From: Trichomonas vaginalis G3
Taxonomy: Eukaryota > Parabasalia > Trichomonadida > Trichomonadidae
Direction: 5' to 3'
Length of the DNA stretch: 25,840 nt
Assembly: GCF_026262505.1 (NCBI RefSeq)
Contig: NW_026529285.1
Coordinates: 1-25,840, forward strand
A program made the translations under genes and the position numbers. The notes below the pieces were generated by a model that searched no databases, was not told where the DNA came from, and saw nothing but the letters and a program-made list of their open reading frames with translations. Every line of letters begins with the position of its first letter. Position 1 is the first letter of the stretch. Below are positions 1 to 8,092 of this stretch, piece by piece.

Positions 1-1
1 C

Positions 2-1414
2 AATGCTTATGCAACAAAAGAACATACTCATCCTGAACTAGCAGACAAAACATATGTTGACAATAAAATGTCAAGTGAAGTGACAAGAGCTGAAAACGAA
101 TATTCTAAAAAGACTCATATACATTCTATATCTGATATTACAAACTTACAAGAAACCTTAAACAGGAAAAGTGACGTTGGACATACACATACCATTGCAA
201 ATATTACAAACTTACAAGAAACCTTAAACAGGAAAAGTGACGTTGGACATACACATACCATTGCAAATATTACAAACTTACAAGAAACCTTAAACAGGAA
301 AAGTGACGTTGGACATACACATTCTATATCTGAAATAACAGACTTAAACGTTAGCCTTGAGAAGAAAGCAGATAAAACATATGTTAACGAAATATACCAA
401 AGTTTGATAGGAACAACAAAAAATATTGAAACTATTGTTGGGGATGTTTCTGTCTATGAAGAAAACAAATATTTTAGATGGGAGTTTGTACAGTCCTTAA
501 GAAATGGTATACGGTATAAACTCATTCCGAAAAATAACAATGAAATGTATGTAAGCTATATAAAGAATGATGGTACACAAGTTAAAGTTCCATTAGACAA
601 CAACTGTTACTTAAACTTATATGGAGACGAACAAAAGAAATATTTAAGAGTTTATGAAATGACAGATATGACATTGCCTGACCCAGCTCCAGTACCATAT
701 TATTATGACTATGGAGATGACGGCGGAGCACTACATGCAGATGAACAAAAGTTAACATTATATTTAGATTATTATAGATATAAAAGATATAATGCAATAG
801 AAAAAACGAGAATAGTATATTATTATATAGATGACAAAAATAAATATTATAGTCAAGATTTTACCTACCCTGAAAACATAAGATTATATTATAAAAAATA
901 TTCTGACACAAACCAGAAGAAACCTGAAATAGTTGCACTATATTTTAAGTTCAAAAGAGACAATCCTATATTATCTCATATGTTTGATTTAATGAACCCA
1001 GTAGGTTCTATTTATACATCTATGGAAGCAAGAGGTCCTCAAGTAATGTTTGGTGTTGGTGCATGGGAACAAATAGTCGACAGGTTTTTGTATTGTGCAA
1101 ACTCTTCAAAGGAAACAGGTGGAAGTAAAACGATTTCAGGTGAAAATTTACCTGCACACAGTCACTACATAGATTTAAGCACATCTCAAGCGGGTTGGCA
1201 TAAGCATAGATATTGGGATTGGCACGGCTTGACAAAAGGTAAAGGATATGATGCTAAAGACAATGCAACATTCGCTATTAACTATTACTGGGATGACACT
1301 CAGGGAGAAGGAAACCATACACATTTCGTTTCAGGATATACGCAAACAACGGGACAAAGTAAAGAATACATGCCACCTTACATGACAGTTTACGCATGGT
1401 ATAGAATTGCTTAG
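2..1414 (+). CDS. Fiber-like surface protein with phage tail/baseplate-type C-terminal domain (5' end outside window)
   Basis: The frame is open from the window edge to a TAG at 1,412-1,414. The N-terminal part has short stalk-like repeats (ADKTYVDN, HTH and DVGHTH motifs), as in phage fibers. The middle is rich in Y, K and D. From about 960 the protein reads PVGSIYTS, then GAWEQIVDRFL, a GG, LPAHSH, HKHRYWDWH, HTH and MPPYMTVYAWYR. This is the pattern of the phage baseplate Gp10-type/tail collar C-terminal domain, whose His pairs can bind metal. Likely role: a trimeric spike or fiber for attachment, by analogy with phage. Its stop codon overlaps the stop of the convergent integrase gene. Element B begins a similar gene at 25,517. 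Confidence 0.75.
   Translation, partial: NAYATKEHTHPELADKTYVDNKMSSEVTRAENEYSKKTHIHSISDITNLQETLNRKSDVGHTHTIANITNLQETLNRKSDVGHTHTIANITNLQETLNRKSDVGHTHSISEITDLNVSLEKKADKTYVNEIYQSLIGTTKNIETIVGDVSVYEENKYFRWEFVQSLRNGIRYKLIPKNNNEMYVSYIKNDGTQVKVPLDNNCYLNLYGDEQKKYLRVYEMTDMTLPDPAPVPYYYDYGDDGGALHADEQKLTLYLDYYRYKRYNAIEKTRIVYYYIDDKNKYYSQDFTYPENIRLYYKKYSDTNQKKPEIVALYFKFKRDNPILSHMFDLMNPVGSIYTSMEARGPQVMFGVGAWEQIVDRFLYCANSSKETGGSKTISGENLPAHSHYIDLSTSQAGWHKHRYWDWHGLTKGKGYDAKDNATFAINYYWDDTQGEGNHTHFVSGYTQTTGQSKEYMPPYMTVYAWYRIA
137..322 (+). repeat. 66-bp tandem repeat in the fiber stalk (2.8 copies)
   Basis: Copies begin at 137, 203 and 269; the third stops after 54 bases. Each full copy encodes 22 residues starting ITNLQETLNRKSD and ending near HTHTIAN. 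By eye the copies are identical in DNA, including silent positions, which implies recent expansion or ongoing homogenisation. The array lengthens the stalk in steps that keep the frame. Confidence 0.95.
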
Positions 1415-2370
1415 TCGTCATTTTCAACTTCTTTAGCATATTCGTCAGGAGTTGTCTTATATTTGTTAGGAACTGTCTTTGAAAGTATACCACCTTGAAC
1501 TTTGACAAGTTTGAAACGAGGTCTGGCAATAGTAGTTTTATCTTCTGCTTGCAGTGTGTACATTTTGCCATGTTTGCCTAAAACTTCATAATATTCTCTT
1601 GTATACTTTCTTCTATTTTTACGAACACGAATGTGAGTACCTGTCGGGTTCCCATTGTTGTCATAGTCAATAGTATTTTCATATGGGTCGCGTTTAGGTA
1701 TTTCTATTTTTACTTTGTCACCTTTCTGAAGTTTGAAGCCCGGCATTCTTTCTTGTTTGTCTCTTTTGACTAAATTATTAAATATATAGTCTTTCTCTAA
1801 GTCAGGGTTGTTTTTCATTTCTTCGGGGGAGTGGTTTCCCAAACCTTTTTGTTTACGGTTATTGTAAATATTTAAAACTTGTCTCATCTTTGCCATGGAG
1901 AAGTGTCTATATTTGTCGTCATATGACATTTCATTTGCTTCACCACCTTGTGGTTGGTTTAAGTCTCTTAACATTTTTATACATCCGTCAATGACACCAA
2001 GAGCAGAATGGTTTTGGTCGACAATGAAATATTGGTTTACATTTTTTGAACGCAGATAGTTTTTTACATCATCTGATTTGAAAGAACTTTCACAGTCAGA
2101 TGTCAGTTTTGTTGGATGGTATTTGTCAACGAATATTGTCAAAGCAGTTTTCACATCTAAAATATTTTTGGACCATAATGGTATGGCTTCACAGTATCTT
2201 GTGTTTTGACCAACAAATATTAACCAGTATGGTGGTCCATCTGTTCTAACTCTCGGAATGTTTTCCAAGATATCCATAAACCAAGCATTTGGTGTTGAAC
2301 TAAAGATTTTTACCATGAGTGCTTTCTTTGTCGCTTTAGAAACATAGGGGTCCTTGTTTGGATTCGTCAT
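1411..2370 (-). CDS. Maverick integrase (retroviral-type rve/DDE family)
   Basis: The 319-residue frame contains an rve-type catalytic core: WFMDIL near residue 33, then KYHPTKLTSDCESSF near residue 90, then NHSALGVID near residue 120. The C-terminal half is basic (KRDKQERMPGF, IRVRKNRRKYTREYYEVLGKHGKMYTL) and resembles the SH3-like/chromodomain-type DNA-binding tail of these integrases. It would insert the element into host DNA. The gene starts 17 bases from the divergent 133-aa gene and shares a promoter box with it; its stop codon overlaps that of the convergent fiber gene. Confidence 0.85.
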   Translation of the reverse strand: MTNPNKDPYVSKATKKALMVKIFSSTPNAWFMDILENIPRVRTDGPPYWLIFVGQNTRYCEAIPLWSKNILDVKTALTIFVDKYHPTKLTSDCESSFKSDDVKNYLRSKNVNQYFIVDQNHSALGVIDGCIKMLRDLNQPQGGEANEMSYDDKYRHFSMAKMRQVLNIYNNRKQKGLGNHSPEEMKNNPDLEKDYIFNNLVKRDKQERMPGFKLQKGDKVKIEIPKRDPYENTIDYDNNGNPTGTHIRVRKNRRKYTREYYEVLGKHGKMYTLQAEDKTTIARPRFKLVKVQGGILSKTVPNKYKTTPDEYAKEVENDD

Positions 2371-2387
2371 TTTTTATCCTATAAGAA
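2371..2387. promoter_or_regulatory. Shared 17-base divergent promoter (integrase / 133-aa gene)
   Basis: The whole gap between two opposed ATG codons is tttttatcctataagaa. It contains the TTTTTAT box and a CTATAA core found before most Maverick genes here. Any promoter for either gene must lie in these bases or inside the neighbouring coding sequence. Confidence 0.6.
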
Positions 2388-2789
2388 ATGGGTTTATTTG
2401 GCGCATTAGCAGGAGTTGCATCCAGATTTTTGCCCGCAGTGGGAACAATAGCCAGAGGTGTATTTGGAGTTGGAAGGAAGATTTTGAGTACATTAGGTAT
2501 ACTTAAAGAGAAAGCACAACCTATTATACAAACTGTACAGAAAGGTTGGGATGTAGCACGAGATGCAACAAATCTTATTCCAAATCCTGAAACAAGAGGA
2601 AAAGTTCAAGGATGGATGGACAATGTAGGAAGACAAGCAGGAAACTATTATAACAAAGCAAATGACTACTATAACCAAGCAGGACACTATATGGACCAAG
2701 GTGAAAGATTCTTTAACAGAGGATATAACCATGCACAACAGTGGGTAAACAATAACCAACCTCAACCGCCTCAAACGTGGGGAATGTAA
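2388..2789 (+). CDS. Small amphipathic virion-type protein (133 aa)
   Basis: The N-terminus is hydrophobic and glycine-rich with spaced basic residues (MGLFGALAGVASRFL, IARGVFGVGRKIL), the look of an amphipathic, membrane-active segment such as that of adenovirus protein VI. A central helical stretch follows, then Y/N/Q-rich repeats around YYNKAND-YYNQAGHY-MDQGERF, and a PQPPQTWGM end. A capsid-internal, membrane-disrupting role is inferred from this look and from the similar 80-aa protein at 24,403. The family is not firmly recognised. First gene of a plus-strand run of four. Confidence 0.6.
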   Translation: MGLFGALAGVASRFLPAVGTIARGVFGVGRKILSTLGILKEKAQPIIQTVQKGWDVARDATNLIPNPETRGKVQGWMDNVGRQAGNYYNKANDYYNQAGHYMDQGERFFNRGYNHAQQWVNNNQPQPPQTWGM

Positions 2790-2791
2790 AG

Positions 2792-2811
2792 TTTTTTACT
2801 GAGATGAAATG
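2792..2811 (+). promoter_or_regulatory. TTTTTTA-type start box, first of an identical pair
   Basis: The 20 bases TTTTTTACTGAGATGAAATG end at the start codon of the 50-aa gene. The same bases occur at 2,964-2,983 before the next gene. The T-run and A match the box seen before other Maverick genes. Confidence 0.6.
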
Positions 2812-2961
2812 AATAATACAGCATTGAGACAAATGGGTTCAAGATGGATTTGTCGACTTCCAGCAGTTACACCACGTGTTTGTCAAGTTCTTCCTATACC
2901 TCAGGAAGTTTTAGACCGACTTAAAAAACCTAAACAACCAGTTGAAAACAAACCAAACTAA
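2809..2961 (+). CDS. Small protein of 50 aa, unknown function
   Basis: A short frame starts at the ATG right after the TTTTTTA box: MNNTALRQMGSRWICRLPAV, two cysteines, then PIPQEVLDRLKKPKQP and a lysine/proline tail ending at TAA 2,959-2,961. The case for a real gene is the leader, identical to that of the following gene, and the tight packing (19 bases after the previous stop, 19 before the next ATG). No family recognised. Confidence 0.55.
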   Translation: MNNTALRQMGSRWICRLPAVTPRVCQVLPIPQEVLDRLKKPKQPVENKPN

Positions 2962-2963
2962 AA

Positions 2964-2983
2964 TTTTTTACTGAGATGAAATG
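2964..2983 (+). promoter_or_regulatory. TTTTTTA-type start box, second of an identical pair
   Basis: Identical to the bases at 2,792-2,811 and again ending at a start codon, here that of the 194-aa gene. The flanking coding sequence is not duplicated, so the match is confined to the leader. Confidence 0.6.
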
Positions 2984-3565
2984 ACCGAAGAAGTTGAAAC
3001 GGTAGATTTGACACCACAAACAAAAAGTTCAGAACCATTGTCAAAACCTGTCAAAGAACTTACAGATGAAGAGAAAAATTCAATAATAGAAAGTGCCAGG
3101 TCTGGAAATACAAACCCTAACTACAAAGTCACTTTTCATAAAAATGGAACGGCTAGTATCTCAAAAAAGAAACAGACTCTCACAAATAAAATATTGAAGT
3201 CTGAAGGAGCTTTCGAGACAACAGATGGAAAAGTTTACTTCACTGACCAACAGTTCATTATAGAACATCTCATTGACTTAGAGTCGAAATATTCTAAACT
3301 TTACAACAAACACAAAAAGTTGAAAGGAAAACAAAAACAAATGGCATATGATATTTATGAAGATGTTGACGACACAACTGTTCCTGCAAGTGAAGTAAAG
3401 TCAGAGGAACCGAAAAGTGACGAAAAACCGATAGAAGAAGAAAAACCAAAAACTGAAGATAAACCAAAACCAAAGTTTAGTTTCCAAACTAAACCAAGTC
3501 AACCTTCATTAGCTGGTATGGGTTGGCGTCAAAGACTTATGGCAGCAGGCGGTTATGTTAAGTAA
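2981..3565 (+). CDS. Charged 194-aa Maverick protein, unknown function
   Basis: The frame starts right after the TTTTTTA box and ends 33 bases before the polymerase gene. The N-terminal third is acidic and serine-rich. Residues about 85-115 (IIEHLIDLESKYSKLYNKHKKLKGK) can form a coiled coil. The rest is a low-complexity K/E/P stretch ending LAGMGWRQRLMAAGGYVK. LAGMG fits the adenovirus-protease type pattern (M/I/L)XGX-G, which raises the idea of a precursor matured in the virion; this is inference only. No domain recognised. Confidence 0.55.
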   Translation: MTEEVETVDLTPQTKSSEPLSKPVKELTDEEKNSIIESARSGNTNPNYKVTFHKNGTASISKKKQTLTNKILKSEGAFETTDGKVYFTDQQFIIEHLIDLESKYSKLYNKHKKLKGKQKQMAYDIYEDVDDTTVPASEVKSEEPKSDEKPIEEEKPKTEDKPKPKFSFQTKPSQPSLAGMGWRQRLMAAGGYVK

Positions 3566-3598
3566 AGAAAAAAAACATATTTTTTTATTTTTATAAAA

Positions 3599-5752
3599 AT
3601 GCCCCCATATAGAATCGATAGAAAATCTGCTAGAATAAAAGCAGAGTTACAAAGATATGGTTGGAGAGTTTCGAAGAAGTTTAAATATAGGAAGGGAAGA
3701 CCCATAAAAGTCTATGACAAATTGTCTGGTCTTCGCTACGAAATGGATTTGGAAACAGCACGTGCCAATTATCCAAACAGACTAGAGAGGTTAGAAGAAG
3801 AACGTCTTATGGACATGCCTTTCGATGTTAGTGAACCTCAAGTTGAAGGACACGACGGCTTTGCCAGATTCTACTGGAAACATGACGAACAATTGCATCC
3901 TTTGAGAAGGAAAAAAGGAAAAGGTGAAGACACACATGCTCCCATGGAAAGAACAAGATATGCATATGAAAAGTACCGTGAAGTTAGAAGTCAAATTACA
4001 TCTGGTCGAACCTTTACAGTAAACTTTGACGAAGGAAAGAACAAAGAAGGCTTCATGGGTGTACTTGCTGCAATTCAAGACGGAAATAAGAAAGGACACA
4101 ATCTCAGATTGACCATAACAGATTTGGATGGTCACATTTACTATGCACATGGCAATGAACAAACAGCCGCAAAACTTCTTGACGCTTTCAAGACTACAAA
4201 GAGAGAACAAATGGTTGACTCCGACTCAGACATTTTGAATGCAATTGAAGGAATTGCAAGTGTCAAGTTCGAATGGTACCAACCTAACCCTCAAGCAGTC
4301 AGACAACATGCTGGATACTTCCCCTTCATAAATAAGTCTGACATTGACTTGACAAGGTATGGAATTTACAATTCAATTGAAACAATTGTCAATGAACCTT
4401 GTATTCTTACATGTCTCAGGAACTCTGGTCTTGTTACAGATGAGAAGATGAAGTATCTTGAGTCATGTGTGAAGACAAGGTACATTCTCAGAGGTCAATT
4501 GGCAAAAATTGCACCGTTGGCAAATGTCAATATCCGAGTCAACATACCTACAGCTAAAGGTTCTTCACATGACGACTATGTTGTTGAGTTCAATTTACCA
4601 TGGTTGAAGATTGTAATTGTCCACAACCACTTCATGTTGAACGAAAGTCTTACAAACCCATTGTTCGGAAAAGGCAAGTGCAACATTGTCAGAGCTGTAA
4701 ACATTCTTTTCGAGAAAGGTTTGTTGGAACCAATTCCAGATGACAAGCTGACAGAAACTTTTGTACCAAAAGACGAAACAAACTTTTCATTGTTAGCAAG
4801 ACCAAAAGTTGTTCCAGACAAAGTTCTAGTACAAAAGAAGTACACAATTCCACAAGGGGTTGGTATGTTCGGATACCAACCTGAACCAGAAGAACTTCCA
4901 ATGAGGTTGCAAGAACTTCAAGATGCTATAAACAAACTTCCATTGAGACATCCAATTGACGTCAAATTGTATTGGAGAGCATCTGAGTTAGGTCAGAAGG
5001 TTTTATATGAAACAGGTTGCTTCGACGACGTTTATGAGATAACAGGAGAAGTTTCTCAGAAGATAAGAGACTCACTTGAATTTCCACAAACTGGACCAAT
5101 TGGTTGCGACAAGTTCGACTCAAACGAAAAGATATACTATGTCGACCTTAACGCTGCATACATGAGGTTTGTCCAATATATTCCGACTGGAATTCCAAAC
5201 GAAGATGGTGAGTTCCCGTGAAGGAACTATACAGTTGGAAAAGTCATACAACAACTGTATGATATTAGGAAAGCTTCAAACCCCAAACTTGCAATGACAC
5301 TCAAATTGCTTATGAATTCGACATGGGGATATTCCATTAAGAAACCTCAAGAGATGAAGAGTAAACATTATGAGAAGGTCGACAACTTTGTTGAAAGGTT
5401 TTCTCCTTTTGTTTTGAAGTACGAATTCACTCAAGGTCAAAGTGGCTTAGTAACCACATTAAAACCTATTGTCGAACATTGGTCTTACCCTCAGTTCGCA
5501 AAGGCAGTCCTTGACAACTACAATGAGTTCTTCTCTGAAGTCAAATCGAAAGTCAAGGTTTACTATGAGAACATTGACGCACTCATGACGAACGAAGAAG
5601 GATACAACAAACTCATTGAAATGGGTTTAGTCGGTGAGAAGATGGGTCAATTCAAATTGGACAAAATTTTCACCGAAGTTCATGTCCTCTCCAAGCGTAA
5701 GTACTGGGGTGTTAAAGAAGATGGTGAAATAGTTAAACATTGCATGAAATAA
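3599..5752 (+). pseudogene. Protein-primed family B DNA polymerase of Maverick element A (broken)
   Basis: The N-terminal region is basic, and the following exonuclease/terminal-protein region is hard to assign by eye. The polymerase motifs are plain: motif A with YYVDLNAAYMRF, motif B with KLLMNSTWGYSIKKP, and a motif C-like YENIDALMT near the end. These belong to the protein-primed PolB of Mavericks, which copies the element DNA. The gene is broken, with about two breaks, and is a fossil copy. It follows the T-rich leader at 3,576-3,598, which is identical over its ATG-proximal part to the leader of the helicase gene at 14,275. Confidence 0.85.
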
Positions 5753-5775
5753 AAACGTTTTTATTCGAATTTGAA

Positions 5776-6027
5776 TTAAAATGTGGGAATTCTTGGGAAC
5801 GGGAAAGGCTTATTTACTTGAGGAACAGGTAAAGGTGGTGGAGGTGGAGGTGGAGGTGGTGGCAACCAGTCCATTTTATATTCCTTCCTAGCTAATTTCC
5901 GTTTAATTTCATGGTCGCCCTCGGAGTCTTTGAATCGGACAGGTCGAGTTACACCATTCTTGGTCTCAAACTCATATATAACCTGTTTGTCTGTATTTTC
6001 GTCGACTATGGCACGAGACACGAACAT
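5776..6027 (-). CDS. Proline-run small protein (83 aa), unknown function
   Basis: The first in-frame ATG is at 6,027 (MFVSRAIVDENTDKQV); the frame also opens upstream with a non-ATG codon, not used in a eukaryote. After about 55 residues of mixed charge comes a run of about ten prolines and a PQVNKPFPFPRIPTF tail. Such tails bind SH3, WW or profilin-type partners in other proteins; no partner is known here. It diverges from the 87-aa gene across a 30-base spacer with a trichomonad-style initiator. First gene of the accessory island, visibly richer in G+C than the flanking Maverick genes. Confidence 0.5.
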   Translation of the reverse strand: MFVSRAIVDENTDKQVIYEFETKNGVTRPVRFKDSEGDHEIKRKLARKEYKMDWLPPPPPPPPPPLPVPQVNKPFPFPRIPTF

Positions 6028-6057
6028 TGACCAAACGGACAAAAAGTGTCATTTCGG
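6028..6057. promoter_or_regulatory. Divergent 30-base promoter with AACGG and TCATTTC initiator
   Basis: The spacer contains CCAAACGGAC, then AAAAAGTGTCATTTCGG running into the plus-strand ATG. TCATTTC fits the T. vaginalis initiator (TCA, pyrimidine, T or A). The AACGG motif recurs upstream of several genes in this window. Confidence 0.5.
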
Positions 6058-6321
6058 ATGGTCAAGCAGCCAATCGCATTCGAGCACTTCGAAGAAGCCT
6101 TACGTTCCAAGGGAGAGGGTGTCTGGTGCAAGGCAGAGGTCATGAAACTCTACGAGCAGTACATCCTCAATGCCTGGGAGGACAAATCGTCCTTGAATTG
6201 GCAATTCTACCAACTCCTCTGGGACGACCTCCTACGCAACTGGGATAACGAAAGAGCCCAATTCAAAGGTCGGGAACTAATTTTGCAAATTACCCTTAAT
6301 TTAACATACTTATCCAAATAA
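6058..6321 (+). CDS. 87-aa protein of the accessory island, unknown function
   Basis: The start is the ATG six bases after the TCATTT initiator (MVKQPIAFEHFEEALRSKG). The frame could extend to a GTG at 6,046, but there is no reason to use it. The sequence is rich in W, L, E and K, looks all-helical (LNWQFYQLLWDDLLRNW) and has no recognisable motif. Codon use is richer in G and C than in the Maverick core genes. Confidence 0.5.
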   Translation: MVKQPIAFEHFEEALRSKGEGVWCKAEVMKLYEQYILNAWEDKSSLNWQFYQLLWDDLLRNWDNERAQFKGRELILQITLNLTYLSK

Positions 6322-6370
6322 ACACCTAAATTTACTTGGGGTTTCCCCCTAAAATAAAATTTTTTTACTC

Positions 6371-7060
6371 TTAGAACCACTCGAGGTTCTCCTTACGGTT
6401 GTTGAGCTTGTCACCGTCAATGTGTCTGACCTTCGTCTTCTTGCCTGGATTTGGAACCCATTGAATTGCGACAAGCTTGCCCATGGAAATTGAACCGCGA
6501 TTCCGAAGGTTAAGGTTCAAGTGTCCCAAGTTGTTGAGGACTGGGGTAAGAACCTTGCCGGTCTCCCTGTTGCGGATTTTGTATGGGTAGGGTTGGGAAA
6601 TTTCGTAAGCGTCATCGGCAACAAGGGTTGCCCAAACTTCCTCTTCTTCGTGTTTCTCTTCTTCCTCTTCTTCCTCTTCTTCCTCTTCTTTGATAATACC
6701 TTCGGCAATTCTGTGTTCACGAATTACGGTGTTGGAGGTTCTGTCCTTTCCGAGTGCCGCCCAGATGGTGTCAATCTCTTCGAAGAAACGGTAGATGAGT
6801 CGGGCAAGGTTTTGGTTCTCTATGTTGTATTGGCGCAAGGTTTCCGCGAAATCGTTCAGGACTTTCTTATTGGAAGCTTGGTTCGTGAGGACTTCGACTT
6901 TGAGATTGGTTATCTCTTCCATAAGACTACTTTGGAGAGTCTTAATGGTGTTTGACAGATGAGCGTTCAATTGGGCAATTTGAATTTGAACTGGGCGCTT
7001 GTCTGTCAACCTTGAAAGGACATCTGCCATTGAGTTTGGCTTCGGTGCTTGTTCGGACAT
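6371..7060 (-). CDS. Coiled-coil protein with C-terminal HNH endonuclease-like domain (229 aa)
   Basis: Residues 1-110 are helical, with coiled-coil features and no enzyme motif. A run of about eleven glutamates follows, then at about 150-229 a domain reading PYKIRNRETGKVLTP, GHLNLNLRNRG, KLVAIQWVPNP and VRHIDGDKLNNRKENLEWF. This last part matches the HNH_3 homing-endonuclease pattern (HxDGxxxNNxxxNLEW). Proteins of this kind are common in phages and giant viruses and may cut DNA or bind it structurally. The start fits: TTCATTTTTTCG lies immediately before the ATG, and an AAACCGTCA motif lies further upstream. Fusion of a long coiled coil to the HNH region is unusual. Confidence 0.7.
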   Translation of the reverse strand: MSEQAPKPNSMADVLSRLTDKRPVQIQIAQLNAHLSNTIKTLQSSLMEEITNLKVEVLTNQASNKKVLNDFAETLRQYNIENQNLARLIYRFFEEIDTIWAALGKDRTSNTVIREHRIAEGIIKEEEEEEEEEEEKHEEEEVWATLVADDAYEISQPYPYKIRNRETGKVLTPVLNNLGHLNLNLRNRGSISMGKLVAIQWVPNPGKKTKVRHIDGDKLNNRKENLEWF

Positions 7061-7136
7061 CGAAAAAATGAAGTGGTTTGAGAATGACGGTTTTACTTCA
7101 AAAAGCTTGTTATGACAGTTATGTTATACAACAAGT

Positions 7137-7676
7137 TTAAAATAATATCTTGTTCTTCTTCTGAACGTTTGTTGTCTCTTCCGATAAAAGTTTGGAACAT
7201 GAGAACCAAAAACGTTTTTTGAGATTGTGGAAGAGTTCAGGCAAACGTTCATATTCCGGATATGTTGGGAGCAGTTCGAAACATCTGAGCTGACTTTCGG
7301 ACAAAATTGGGACAATGTCAACAAATTCATCTTTGGTCGGACTGCTTGAAGGTAAGTCCCTTACATGTAAGTAGCTCTGGTAAAGTCTTCTCATTTCTGC
7401 TAACTTTTGGAGTATAGCTTCGTAGTTTAGAAGTTTTAATTTTAAATGTCTTATTCCACTCTTGACATCTAAACGGTAACTATCCATGAGGTCAAGAGTA
7501 GCTTTGGTAGCTTTAAGTGGAGCTATCTGTTCCTTGACTCCTGCAATTTTGGTTGCAATTGTGATTTGAGCTCCTTCAAGTTCGCCGTCTATGTCGTTCT
7601 CAACGTCTTCAACTATGGCTTGAAACTCTTCATCGGTCCATTGAGATTGGTATGGGACGAATTTAACTTGCTTCAT
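7137..7676 (-). CDS. Coiled-coil protein of 179 aa, unknown function
   Basis: Starts MKQVKFVPYQSQWTDEEF, just after TTCATTTTTTGA, a good trichomonad initiator, with AACGTT further upstream. Residues about 25-120 are helical and heptad-like (VEDVENDIDGELEGAQ, IAPLKATKATLDLMD, EAILQKLAEMRRLY). The remainder mentions DEFVDIVPILSESQLRCFELL and a basic end. No catalytic motif. It lies between the HNH gene and the 124-aa gene, all on the minus strand. Confidence 0.55.
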   Translation of the reverse strand: MKQVKFVPYQSQWTDEEFQAIVEDVENDIDGELEGAQITIATKIAGVKEQIAPLKATKATLDLMDSYRLDVKSGIRHLKLKLLNYEAILQKLAEMRRLYQSYLHVRDLPSSSPTKDEFVDIVPILSESQLRCFELLPTYPEYERLPELFHNLKKRFWFSCSKLLSEETTNVQKKNKILF

Positions 7677-7717
7677 TCAAAAAATGAAAAAAATGTTTTT
7701 ACTCTAAACGTTAAGGT

Positions 7718-8092
7718 TTACTGAACTGGTTGGATGTCGCCTTCACAGGTTATGTAGAACGGCTGACCCGAGAAGTGAAGGAGAGACTGAATTGCCAATT
7801 TCATATGGGGTAGGGGGTTCTCCTTGTTTGGTATTTTTATCCAAGGACGTTTGTTTAGGAACTTAACAAGAGCTTCTCTTTTGGCATCCTTTATGCCATC
7901 GTAGGCTGTCCCGTCTGGTATTTGAATTGGAATTCCAGTCGAAGTCTCGAGCTGAAGTGTAGACCTTCCAGAAATAGTGGTGAACTTGACCTTGGGCTTC
8001 ATTACCCTGCGCAAGTACTGCTTAACAACTTCATTTATCTCTATAAGGTAAATTGCCTCGTCAAATCCTTCTGGCATTCCGAGTCCTTCCAT
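7718..8092 (-). CDS. 124-aa protein of the accessory island, unknown function
   Basis: The start chosen is MEGLGMPEGFDEAIYLIEIN at 8,092. The open frame runs further upstream only because the 22-bp repeat array is free of stops in this frame; that extension (FFPLSGKFFPVVGK) is translated repeat. The body has mixed alpha/beta character (KVKFTTISGRSTLQLETSTG, IPIQIPDGTAYDGIKDAKRE) and ends ITCEGDIQPVQ. No family recognised. The start codon lies inside the first repeat unit, so the array must overlap the gene's promoter. Confidence 0.55.
   Translation of the reverse strand: MEGLGMPEGFDEAIYLIEINEVVKQYLRRVMKPKVKFTTISGRSTLQLETSTGIPIQIPDGTAYDGIKDAKREALVKFLNKRPWIKIPNKENPLPHMKLAIQSLLHFSGQPFYITCEGDIQPVQ

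Noticed and set aside
137-322. CRISPR array
   Set aside because: Direct contiguous repeats within a coding frame, without spacers.
1-1414. Prokaryotic phage or bacterial origin because of the tail-type domain
   Set aside because: No Shine-Dalgarno sites, no tail or terminase operon, and the neighbours are Maverick integrase, A32-type ATPase and double-jelly-roll capsid; initiators are trichomonad-like.
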